From: Pseudomonadota bacterium
GTDB taxonomy: Bacteria > Myxococcota > Polyangia > Polyangiales > Polyangiaceae
Assembly (NCBI GenBank): GCA_023419055.1
Contig: JAEZYO010000326.1
Coordinates: 1 to 8,436 of the forward strand
DNA length: 8,436 nt
Reading direction: 5' to 3'
Part shown: positions 1 to 7,100 of the stretch, one piece after another
Position numbering within the stretch: position 1 is the first letter of the stretch
Layout: every line of letters begins with the position of its first letter
The notes under the pieces: generated by a model
Seen by the model: the letters and a program-made list of their open reading frames with translations, nothing else
The model's database searches: none
What the model was told of the DNA's origin: nothing
Made by a program: the position numbers and the translations under genes

Positions 1-51
1 CTCAAGCCGGGGCGGAAGGCTGGACAGAGGGGCGAGAAGAAGGGCAAGTAG
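1..51 (+). CDS. Possible C-terminal tail of an upstream gene (5' partial)
   Basis: Reading frame 1 is open from the window edge to a TAG at 49-51 and encodes a short glycine-, arginine- and lysine-rich tail ending in EKKGK. A G or C occupies the third position in 14 of its 16 codons, matching the coding bias of the window. The helicase frame (frame 3) over the same bases has only about half G/C at third positions. This suggests that a different gene ends here and that the helicase frame is only fortuitously open to the edge. Sixteen codons are too few to name a product. The alternative is that this is non-coding sequence and the helicase continues upstream in frame 3. Confidence 0.3.
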   Translation, partial: LKPGRKAGQRGEKKGK

Positions 52-65
52 AACGAGTCACGCTG

Positions 66-1706
66 ATGGGGACCACCGGGGGGAATGCTTCTGCAACGAC
101 TGGGTCCCATCCTTCTGCAAAGCGACAGGACTCCCTCATGAAGCTGCCCCCCATCGACGAGCTCGCGTTCGACATGAACGACGCGCAGCTCGAAGTGAGG
201 AGGATCGGACGCGAGGTGCTCGAGCTACATCGGGCGCAGCTCGGTTCGGGGCTGACGTCATACGCACGAAAGGCAGCTGGCGAATTCCTCGCGGTGGCGC
301 GGAGCCTCGCCGCGCACGACCCCGGCAGCCGGGAAGCGTGGCAGCCCCGAAGACAGCTCCAAGAGCTTCTGCCGAGGGTGACGCCGTTCCTGCCCGCCTG
401 GGCCGTGACGAATCTCTCTGCCCCGGGCGCGATTCCGTTCCACGCCGGCCTCTTCGACGTTGCGGTCATCGACGAGGCGAGCCAGTGCGACATCCCGTCC
501 GCGATCCCGCTGCTGTTCCGAAGCAAGCGCGCTGTGATCATCGGCGACCCGCAGCAGCTGCGGCACATCACGACACTTCCGCCGGCGCGCGAGAGCCAGC
601 TTGCGGCGAAGCACAAGCTGACCGAGGCTGCGGACCAGCCGTTCACCTTCGTCAACAACTCGCTCTTCGACGTCGCGGCGGCCTCGGCGTCGGCGGGCAT
701 GTTCGCGCTTCGGGACCACTACCGGTCGCACGGGGACATCATCGGCTTCGCGAACGCCCACTGGTACGCGAAGGATCTCCGAATCCTGACCGACTACTGC
801 GGGCTCAAGACCCCGGACGGCGAGCCGGCCGGGATCAAGTGGCTGCAGGTGAAGAGCGAGATCTTCCGGCCGAGTGAAGGAGGCGCGATAGCCACCGAGG
901 AAGCCTCTCGCGTCGTCGAGGACGTGGTAGCCCTTCTCGGCAGGCCAAACTTCAAGGGAACCGTCGGCGTGGTGTCGCCGTTTCGTGCGCAGGCGAACCG
1001 GATCCGTGAGGGTCTCCACAAGCGGCTCTTGCCGGAGATCATGGATCGCGTGGAGCTCATCGCCGACACGGCGCATGGGTTTCAGGGCGACGAGCGAGAC
1101 ATCATCGTGTTCTCGCCCGGCATCGGAACCCCGATGCCCCCGGGAGGAAAGCGCTTTATCACCAAGACGGCGAACCTGTTCAACGTCGCGGTAACCCGCG
1201 CGCGTGCCCAGCTCCGGGTCGTCGGGGACCTTGCCGCGTGCGAGACGTGCGGCATCCCGCACGTCGAGGGGTTCGCGCAGCACTACCGGCGGCTCGAGGC
1301 CGAAACCGCTCGGCCGGCGGACGACTCGATCGGCTATTACGAGAAACCGCTTCAGGAGGCGCTCCGGGACGCCGGCGTCATAGCAATCCCGCAGTACGTG
1401 TTCGGGCGCTACCGCCTCGATCTCGCCGTCGTGGAGGGCGAGATCAAGATCGACATTGAGGTCGACGGCGAGCACTTCCACAAGGACTGGACTGGTGAGC
1501 GGTGCTGGGAGGACCTGAACCGGGACCACCACCTCACTCAGCGCGGGTGGCGTGTCCTGCGCTTCTGGGCTGTCGAGGTTCGCGATCAACGGGAGCGGTG
1601 TGTCGAGAGGGTCTTGAAGGTGCTGGGCTCGCTTCGGAGTCGTGTGAGCGACGGGCCTGAACGAGCGGCGCGTGTCCGCCCGGCGACTACTGGTCTGCCT
1701 ACCTGA
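66..1706 (+). CDS. SF1 (UPF1/Dna2-like) helicase C-terminal part with Vsr/DUF559-type nuclease domain; Walker A half missing
   Basis: Numbering is from the ATG at 66. Visible superfamily 1 helicase motifs are motif II DEASQ (D136-E137), motif III GDPQQL (160-165), a motif IV-like LRDHYRSH (215-222), motif V DTAHGFQGDERD (334-345) and motif VI NVAVTRAR (373-380). Together they make the end of the first RecA domain and all of the second (AAA_12 type). Residues about 420-530 form a PD-(D/E)XK domain of the DUF559/Vsr type: E426, D452 in RLD, E465 and D467 in IEVDG, then a GWRVLRFW strand-helix signature. In this family such proteins unwind DNA or RNA using ATP. Here motif I (Walker A), which should lie well N-terminal of DEASQ, is absent. 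Frame 3 is open to the window edge, but third-position G/C is about 52-62% before position 138 and about 80% after it. The ATG at 138 follows AGGA at 127-130, so it is the better start, giving 522 aa. The protein therefore appears to be an N-terminally deleted remnant that cannot bind ATP normally, though its nuclease fold looks intact. The alternative is a full-length gene beginning upstream of the window. Confidence 0.8.
   Translation: MGTTGGNASATTGSHPSAKRQDSLMKLPPIDELAFDMNDAQLEVRRIGREVLELHRAQLGSGLTSYARKAAGEFLAVARSLAAHDPGSREAWQPRRQLQELLPRVTPFLPAWAVTNLSAPGAIPFHAGLFDVAVIDEASQCDIPSAIPLLFRSKRAVIIGDPQQLRHITTLPPARESQLAAKHKLTEAADQPFTFVNNSLFDVAAASASAGMFALRDHYRSHGDIIGFANAHWYAKDLRILTDYCGLKTPDGEPAGIKWLQVKSEIFRPSEGGAIATEEASRVVEDVVALLGRPNFKGTVGVVSPFRAQANRIREGLHKRLLPEIMDRVELIADTAHGFQGDERDIIVFSPGIGTPMPPGGKRFITKTANLFNVAVTRARAQLRVVGDLAACETCGIPHVEGFAQHYRRLEAETARPADDSIGYYEKPLQEALRDAGVIAIPQYVFGRYRLDLAVVEGEIKIDIEVDGEHFHKDWTGERCWEDLNRDHHLTQRGWRVLRFWAVEVRDQRERCVERVLKVLGSLRSRVSDGPERAARVRPATTGLPT
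127..130 (+). promoter_or_regulatory. Candidate ribosome binding site for a start at 138
   Basis: AGGA sits seven bases before the ATG at 138. No comparable sequence precedes the ATG at 66. Together with the codon-bias change at about 138, this favours 138 as the start of the helicase fragment. A four-base match is weak evidence by itself. Confidence 0.3.
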
Positions 1707-1787
1707 CGGTTGGCGCCTGCTGGCCGTGGAAGGTGCCAGCACGGCAACTGCTCCTCCGCGGACCCAAGGGAGCTACTGTTCGCGGCG

Positions 1788-1816
1788 ACGACGGACGCTT
1801 GCGAGCAAGGCGTCGT
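1788..1816. terminator. Weak hairpin between convergent genes, possible bidirectional terminator
   Basis: ACGACG (1788-1793) pairs with CGTCGT (1811-1816). Inside lies a second stem, CTTG/CAAG, with a CGAG tetraloop, and an unequal internal loop separates the two stems. It lies two bases beyond the stop of the minus-strand TerB-BRCT gene and 81 bases beyond the helicase stop. That is where a shared terminator of convergent genes would be. No T-run follows on either strand, so intrinsic termination is uncertain. The rest of the 112-base gap (1707-1818) shows nothing recognisable. Confidence 0.25.
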
Positions 1817-1818
1817 GG

Positions 1819-2739
1819 CTACCTGTGCAACGTGTAGAGCCTAGGCCCCCGGTGCCCGTGGTCCGCGGCGGCATCCCAGAAGTCGCTCTCGTGCACGATG
1901 GCAATTCGTCGCCCTTCCTTTCGAAGCGCCATCGCTTGTTCGACTTTCCGGCCATAGCATGAGAACGCCCATGAATGGGTGCGCTCGGCGGCAACGATCA
2001 AGTAGTCCAGGTCTTGGACGACGCGGGGGTGGGCCCTACCCCCGAGCTTGATGACGACTCCCTCGATCTCGCGCCGGAACGCACGCGGAGAACTGCCGGT
2101 CACGCAAAACATCCTTCCTGCGAATGAGATGTCCGGCTGAACTGCGCAGATCCCCAGGCGAACGTCCTCGTTGCAGGGCACCTCGATGGCCAGCGACGTC
2201 GAGAACTCCAGGAACTCCCGTGTGAAACCGAGCAGGAACTCCTGCTCTTGCTCGTCCACGCGCCCGTCAGCCAGTACCGCCGTGATGATGCTGTCGACCT
2301 CGTCGTAGGGCCATGTGCCCTTGAGGTTCTCGACCGACTCCATCCACTCGCGAAGCGCTCGTAACTCGTCTGCTGTCACGATGCCATCGGCACCGATGCC
2401 GGCGAGTAGACCATGCAGACGCTGCATGTCCTTCGTGGCTGCCGCGTAGTACGGGTTTGGGCTCCTGAGGCGCTCGCAGAAGTGGAGAATGTCGGCTCGC
2501 TCTTCCTCGTCCAACACGCCGTCAGAGATCGCCTCGTTGATGCGTTCGCGGGCCTCGCGGAACAGGCTGCCGTCATGCCAGTCGCGCTTCGCTTCGCACC
2601 AGCGTCGGAGGCTCTCGGCTTCAGCGGGCACGATTCGGCCATCGAGGGCGATGCCTCGGATCAGGCCCTCGAGCTCGTTCACATCGCGGTCTCGGATCTG
2701 CGGGCCAGCATAGCGGAGGTGGCTCTGGGGGGCGCTCAC
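1819..2739 (-). CDS. Tandem TerB-like domain protein with C-terminal BRCT domain
   Basis: A 306-aa protein starting at GTG (2739-2737). An in-frame TGA lies 12 codons upstream with no other usable start between. Residues 20-100 and 105-185 are two related helical units. Each carries a pair of acidic DG-x-h-x-x-x-E turns 40 residues apart (D33-G34 and D73-G74; D118-G119 and D158-G159), the pattern of TerB-like (tellurite-resistance B) domains, which bind metal or act as membrane/stress scaffolds in known families. Residues 206-289 form a BRCT domain resembling that of NAD-dependent DNA ligase: FAGRMFCVTG, then LGGRAHPRVVQDLDYLIVA, then GRKVEQAMAL and a final hydrophobic strand before ESDFWDA. 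BRCT domains bind DNA ends or phosphopeptides. No ligase, polymerase or nuclease domain is present, so the protein is more likely an adaptor than an enzyme. It has no signal peptide or membrane segment and is probably cytoplasmic. It is divergent from sbcDC and convergent with the helicase. Domain calls are fairly firm; the biological role is unknown. Confidence 0.85.
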   Translation of the reverse strand: MSAPQSHLRYAGPQIRDRDVNELEGLIRGIALDGRIVPAEAESLRRWCEAKRDWHDGSLFREARERINEAISDGVLDEEERADILHFCERLRSPNPYYAAATKDMQRLHGLLAGIGADGIVTADELRALREWMESVENLKGTWPYDEVDSIITAVLADGRVDEQEQEFLLGFTREFLEFSTSLAIEVPCNEDVRLGICAVQPDISFAGRMFCVTGSSPRAFRREIEGVVIKLGGRAHPRVVQDLDYLIVAAERTHSWAFSCYGRKVEQAMALRKEGRRIAIVHESDFWDAAADHGHRGPRLYTLHR

Positions 2740-2746
2740 GGATCCG

Positions 2747-2776
2747 AGCGTATTACTCCAGCGGAGAGTGGTTCAA
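2747..2776 (-). promoter_or_regulatory. Sigma-70-like promoter of the TerB-BRCT gene
   Basis: On the minus strand, TTGAAC (2776-2771) is a 4/6 match to the -35 consensus. After an 18-base spacer comes TACGCT (2752-2747), a TANNNT-type -10 element. Seven bases separate the -10 hexamer from the GTG start at 2739, so transcription would begin at or next to the start codon and the mRNA would be leaderless. This agrees with the lack of a properly spaced Shine-Dalgarno sequence; the only GGAG lies about 16 bases upstream and inside the promoter. Confidence 0.45.
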
Positions 2777-2782
2777 GACGGA

Positions 2783-2797
2783 CGTCGACCTTCGACG
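2783..2797. promoter_or_regulatory. Inverted repeat CGTCGA-N3-TCGACG, candidate operator
   Basis: A perfect 6+3+6 dyad lies in the divergent intergenic region, immediately upstream of the -35 box of the TerB-BRCT gene. That position suits an activator or regulator site. Short GC-rich dyads also arise by chance, so the call rests mainly on location. Confidence 0.25.
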
Positions 2798-2821
2798 CGG
2801 TTCGCCGAGACCCAGGGTAGG

Positions 2822-2841
2822 ACATGGGGAGTCCCCGATGT
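2822..2841. promoter_or_regulatory. 20-base near-palindrome, candidate operator for sbcDC
   Basis: ACATgGGG pairs with CCCgATGT around a four-base centre, giving seven of eight arm positions paired. It covers the place where a -35 box for the possible sbcD -10 element (2855-2860) would be, and no recognisable -35 hexamer is present there. This would fit activator-dependent transcription or repression by occlusion. It does not match the known LexA box types (CTG-N10-CAG, GTTC-N7-GTTC or GAAC-N4-GTTC). It also contains the alternative sbcD ATG at 2824. Confidence 0.25.
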
Positions 2842-2854
2842 CCGGCCCATCTCC

Positions 2855-2860
2855 TATGCT
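2855..2860 (+). promoter_or_regulatory. Possible -10 element for leaderless sbcD mRNA
   Basis: TATGCT lies eight bases before the ATG at 2869. The same TA-N-GCT form occurs seven bases before the start codon of the divergent gene. No good -35 box or extended TGn is visible. If used, transcription would start at about the A of ATG, giving a leaderless transcript, which would explain the absence of a Shine-Dalgarno sequence before 2869. Confidence 0.3.
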
Positions 2861-2868
2861 TCCAGTCG

Positions 2869-4104
2869 ATGCCGTTTCGCCTTCTCCACACCGCTGACTG
2901 GCACCTGGGGCACCAGCTCCACGGGTTCGACCGGTCTCGCGAGCAGGGGCGAGTGCTGGAATGGATCCTCGAAACCCTTGACCGCGAGCAAATAGACGCG
3001 CTGCTCGTTGCGGGTGACGTCTTCGACTCGGCCAACCCGCCTACGGAGGCCCTCGCGCAGTGGTACCGGTTCCTCGGCGACGCCTGGAAGCGGTTTGACC
3101 ACCTCCAGATCGTGGTTATCGGCGGTAACCACGACTCACAGGGACGCCTCGACGCCACCGATCCATTCCTACGCGCGCTGGATCGGCTGCACGTTGTCGG
3201 CGGCGCGCAGCGGCGGGAGGGCGTGCTCGATCTGGAGCGGCACGTGGTCCCGCTCTGCGATCGTACCGGCAAGCGCGCCGCCTGGGTAGCCGCCATCCCA
3301 CACCTGCGTGCCAGCGAGACGGGCACGGGCGACGAGGCGGCGGTGGCCACGGGCGTGCGCCGGTTCTACGACGGCGTCCTCGAACGGATTCGCTCCAAGC
3401 GCGCGCCGGGCGAGGCAATCGTTGCCATGGGCCACCTCTACCTAGTCGGAGGTCAGGTCTCAAACCTGTCCGAACGGCGCCTGAACGTGGGGAACGAACT
3501 CGCGGTGGGCCACGACCTCTTCCCTGGCGATGTCACGTATGCGGCACTGGGGCATCTTCACCTAGCGCAACCGGTGGGCGGCAAGATGCATATCCGGTAC
3601 GCGGGGTCGCTCGTCCCGCTTTCGCTGTCGGAGCGCGGCTACCCGCATCAGGCGCTGGTGGTAGAGCTGGAGGGCGAGCAGGTGGTGGACATTCACGAGG
3701 TCGCCGCACCGCGCCTCGTTGAGCTCCCACGCATTCCGGCGACCGGGGAGGCTACGATCGACGAGGCGCTCGCCGGCATCCGCGCGCTCCCGGCGCGAGA
3801 CGGTGAAGTACCTTCCGACCTGCCCCTGCTCGAGGTGGAGGTCCGGCTGGAGAAGCCGGAGCCGGCACTTCGTCAGCGCGTGGAGGACGCGCTCCAGGGC
3901 AAGGCGGCGCGGCTTGCGCGCCTCGGCGTGACGCTCACCGGTACGGGAGACGCACTCGGCGACATCGAAGTACGGTCGATCGCCGACCTTCGTCCGGAGG
4001 AGGTCCTTCGCGCGCGGTGGGCCCGCGACCACCAGGGCGATCCACCAGCGGAGCTGATCCGCACGTTTGACGAGCTCCTCGACCTCGTGCGCCAGGAGGC
4101 CTAG
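2869..4104 (+). CDS. sbcD: SbcD: Mre11-family exonuclease subunit of SbcCD
   Basis: A 411-aa protein starting at the ATG at 2869, where the sequence (MPFRLLHTADWHLGH) aligns with the usual SbcD N-terminus. An upstream in-frame ATG at 2824 would add 15 non-homologous residues. The metallophosphoesterase motifs are complete: D10 and H12 (DWH), GDVFD (D50), GNHD (86-89), GHLY (H189) and GHLH (H229, H231). They bind the two manganese ions that cut DNA ends and hairpins. YAGSLVPLSLSE (about 244-255) matches the conserved SbcD segment that follows the last metal motif. Residues about 280-411 form the C-terminal capping domain and the helices that contact SbcC. In the known complex SbcD works with SbcC in the cytoplasm as an ATP-dependent double-strand exonuclease and single-strand endonuclease that removes palindromic or protein-blocked ends. 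The stop overlaps the sbcC start by one base. Length and motifs are normal, so the identification is firm. Confidence 0.96.
   Translation: MPFRLLHTADWHLGHQLHGFDRSREQGRVLEWILETLDREQIDALLVAGDVFDSANPPTEALAQWYRFLGDAWKRFDHLQIVVIGGNHDSQGRLDATDPFLRALDRLHVVGGAQRREGVLDLERHVVPLCDRTGKRAAWVAAIPHLRASETGTGDEAAVATGVRRFYDGVLERIRSKRAPGEAIVAMGHLYLVGGQVSNLSERRLNVGNELAVGHDLFPGDVTYAALGHLHLAQPVGGKMHIRYAGSLVPLSLSERGYPHQALVVELEGEQVVDIHEVAAPRLVELPRIPATGEATIDEALAGIRALPARDGEVPSDLPLLEVEVRLEKPEPALRQRVEDALQGKAARLARLGVTLTGTGDALGDIEVRSIADLRPEEVLRARWARDHQGDPPAELIRTFDELLDLVRQEA
4094..4099 (+). promoter_or_regulatory. Shine-Dalgarno sequence of sbcC
   Basis: AGGAGG lies inside the last codons of sbcD, four bases before the GTG at 4104. 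It decides that GTG as the start of sbcC. With the TAGTG stop/start overlap it indicates translational coupling, so the two subunits should be made together. Confidence 0.75.
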
Positions 4105-7100
4105 TGAGGATCCTGGCCATTCGCGGACGCAACCTGGCGAGCCTCTATGGCGACTTCGAGCTTACGCTCGACCGAGGCCCCATTGCCGAGGCGGGCCTCT
4201 TCTCGATCGCCGGCCCTACGGGATCGGGCAAGTCCACGCTCATTGACGCGCTCTGCCTTGCCCTCTACTGCGAAACGCCCCGCTTCGACTCGCGCGGGAA
4301 GGGAGTCCGGCCGGGCCGGCCCGACCAGGTTGAGGACGACCTTGTAGATGCCAACGACCGCCGTAACCTTCTCTCCCGCGGTACCGGCGACGGCCACGCG
4401 GAGGTGGACTTCGAGGGGATGGATGAGCGCCGCTGGCGGGCCCGCTGGGAAGTCCGTCGAGCACGGGGGAAAGCCGACGGACGGTTCCAAAAAGAGCAGT
4501 TTACGTTGTGCGCGCTCGACGGCGCGGGCGATAAGTACTCGGGGCTCGCCGAGGTGAAGCGTCGTATCGTCGAGCTGGTGGGCTACACCTTCGACGAGTT
4601 CCGTCGAGCTGTAGTACTTCCGCAATTCGAATTCCGGGCCTTTCTCGATGCCGACGCCAACACGCGCGCGGCCATCCTCGAGCGCGTGACGGGGACGGAG
4701 ATCTACGGACGCCTGTCGCAGCAGGCGCACGAGCGCGCGGCGGAAGTGCGCACCGCGCGCGATGCTGTGCTCCAGCGCGCGGGAGACGTGCAGCCGCTCG
4801 GGGCGGCGGAGCGGACGGCACTCGAAGACAGCGTCGCCTCGCTGCTCGCGGCCCGCACCGCGGCGGGAGACGCGGCCAAAGCTGCCGAGGCGGACGCCCG
4901 ATGGCTCGAGGCCGATGCTGCCCTTGCTGGCGAGCTCGCCTCGGCAGGGGAACAGGTCGCCGACGCTCGGGCGCAGGTCGGGGCGGCGGAGGCGCGGCGC
5001 CGTATTCTCTCCGAGGTCGAGGTGGCGGAACCGCTTCGTCCGATCCGGTCGGAGGCCATTCGGACTGCTTCCCATGCAGAGGCAACGGCCCGCAGGCGCG
5101 GCCAGGCTGAGGAAGCGCAACAGGCGGCGGTCGCAGCCAGGGACGGGCAGGCGAGTGCGAGCGAGAAGGCGCATGTTGAGCTGGAGGCGGTTCTCGCGGA
5201 GACCGAGGGGCTTCGGCCGGACTTGGAGCGGGCCAGGGAGCTCGATCTCCGCCTGGAGGGAGCGGTTGCCGCCGCCAAGCAGGCGGATGGGAAGCTGGAG
5301 AAGGCGACGTCGGACCGCCGAGCGGCAGCGGAGGTGGTCGAGGACGTCGAGCGGCGAATCGCTGACGCCCGGGCCCAGCGCCATGCGGCAGCCGACTGGC
5401 TCGCGCATCGCGGGGCGGAGCGCACGCTGGCGGGAGAGTGGGCTCGCTGGAAGGCGCTCCTGCGCGACCACGCGGCCGTGATCCGCGACCTAGCGGCGAC
5501 CGTAGCAACCGCCGAGACCTGGCGGAAGGCCCTGGTGAAGCACGAGACCGAGCGCGACACGCTCCGCACGAGCGTGGCGCAGTACCGGAGTGTGTTCGAG
5601 GCGGCAAGCGAGCAGCTCAGGGCTGCGGTCACTGCGTCCGGAACCGACGACCTCGTGGCGCTCTCCACGCGAGTGAAGGTCGCAGGCGAGCGCAATGCGT
5701 GGACGCTCGATGTGCTCGAGGCCGCACGGCAGGCGCGGGCCGTCGCCGAGGAACGGGACCGCACGGCGCACGAGGCAGCGGAGTCCCGCGCGGCGCTCGA
5801 CGCGTTGGCGGAAGAAGACCGCGCGCTCGCAGAGCGCATGCGGTTGGCCGAGGCGCGGCTCGGCGCGGCCGAGGAGGCGCTGTCACGACTGAACGCTGCG
5901 CTTAGCCTGGAGGAACGGCGGGCGGAGCTGCGGGAGGGCGAGCCGTGCCCGCTGTGCGGCGCGACCGAGCACCCCTACGCGCACGGTGCCCCTGGCGGGA
6001 GCGCGGTCGCCGCACAGTCCCAGGCTGTTGCGGACGAAAAAGCGGCAGTTGCGTCCATCCGCGCCGAGGCTTGGCGCGTGGCGGAGGAAACGGCTACAGA
6101 GCGGCAGCGGGCTTCGCAGGTGGCGCAGAGCCTACAACGCCAGCAGCAGGCGCTTGCGAATGCGGAGGAGCGATACGCCGCACTCCGATCCTCCGCCGGT
6201 GACGACGCGTTGCCCGCCAGCGCCCGTCAAGCGCTCGAGGCCGCGACGGCGTGCGCTGCGCGAGCAGCGGCCGAGACCAACGCAGCCCAGGCGGCACAAG
6301 CTGTCGCGCTCGAACGTGCGGCCCTCGTCGGCGGTGCCCGCGTTGAGGTGGAGAACGCTCGGAGTTCTCTGGACTCTGCCGAGCGCGAACTCGCGACGGC
6401 TGAGTTGGAGCTCGCGCGCGACGGGGGCCTGCTCCGCGAGGCAGAGGAGAGGGTCCGCGGGCACACCATTCGGCGCGACGCCCTGGAGTCTGAGCTTGAG
6501 CCCGTGCTCGGCTTCCGACAGGGCTGGCGCGAGGAGGCGCGCGCCGACGGAACGGCGCTGGTTCGTTCCTGTGAGCTCATTGCGGACGCGCACGCGCAAC
6601 GGAGCCGAACAGTCGAGGAGACCGCGGTCTCGCTCGCAGGACTTGAGGTGGAGCGCGAGTCGGCCCGTGCGCGGCTAGAGGAGCGGACCGGCGCGGTGCA
6701 GTTGGCCTCGGAGGAGGCCGAGGCCGCGCGAGGAATGGCACACGTACTCCAGCAGGAGCGCCGTCAAGTCCTCGGCGGAAGACCGCTCGACGCGGTGGTG
6801 ACGGAGCGGACCGCAGCAGAGCGGGCCGCCCGGATCACGGCCGAGACCTCCGCCGAGCTCCTCTCGAAGGCGGAGCAGCACGTTTCGGCGGCGAAGGCTA
6901 GCCTTGCAGCCGCGGAGAGTGCCGCCGCAGAGGCGGCCGAGGCTGCGGTCCTAGCCTCGGGGGCCCTGGCGGATGCGCTCGCCGCACGTAGCCTCGACTG
7001 CCCGCGGCTCGACGCGTTGCTCGCGCGCGGGCCGGAGTGGATCGCCCGTGAACGGAGCGAGCTCGCTGAGCTCAACGATGCGGTTAGGACGGCCGACGCG

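Noticed and set aside
258..1742. Minus-strand open frame of 494 codons opposite the helicase
   Set aside because: It mirrors the G/C-biased third positions of the real gene, has no recognisable motif and is rich in arginine, leucine and valine as expected of an antisense shadow.
2824..2868. Longer sbcD start at the ATG at 2824
   Set aside because: The added 15 residues precede the conserved SbcD N-terminus and are unlike the family, and the ATG lies inside an inverted repeat with an AGG only two bases upstream.
4101..5839. Three long minus-strand open frames (456, 368 and 378 codons) opposite sbcC
   Set aside because: They are arginine-, serine- and proline-rich low-complexity translations that arise from the alanine/glutamate-rich coiled-coil codons; the sbcC frame is unambiguous.
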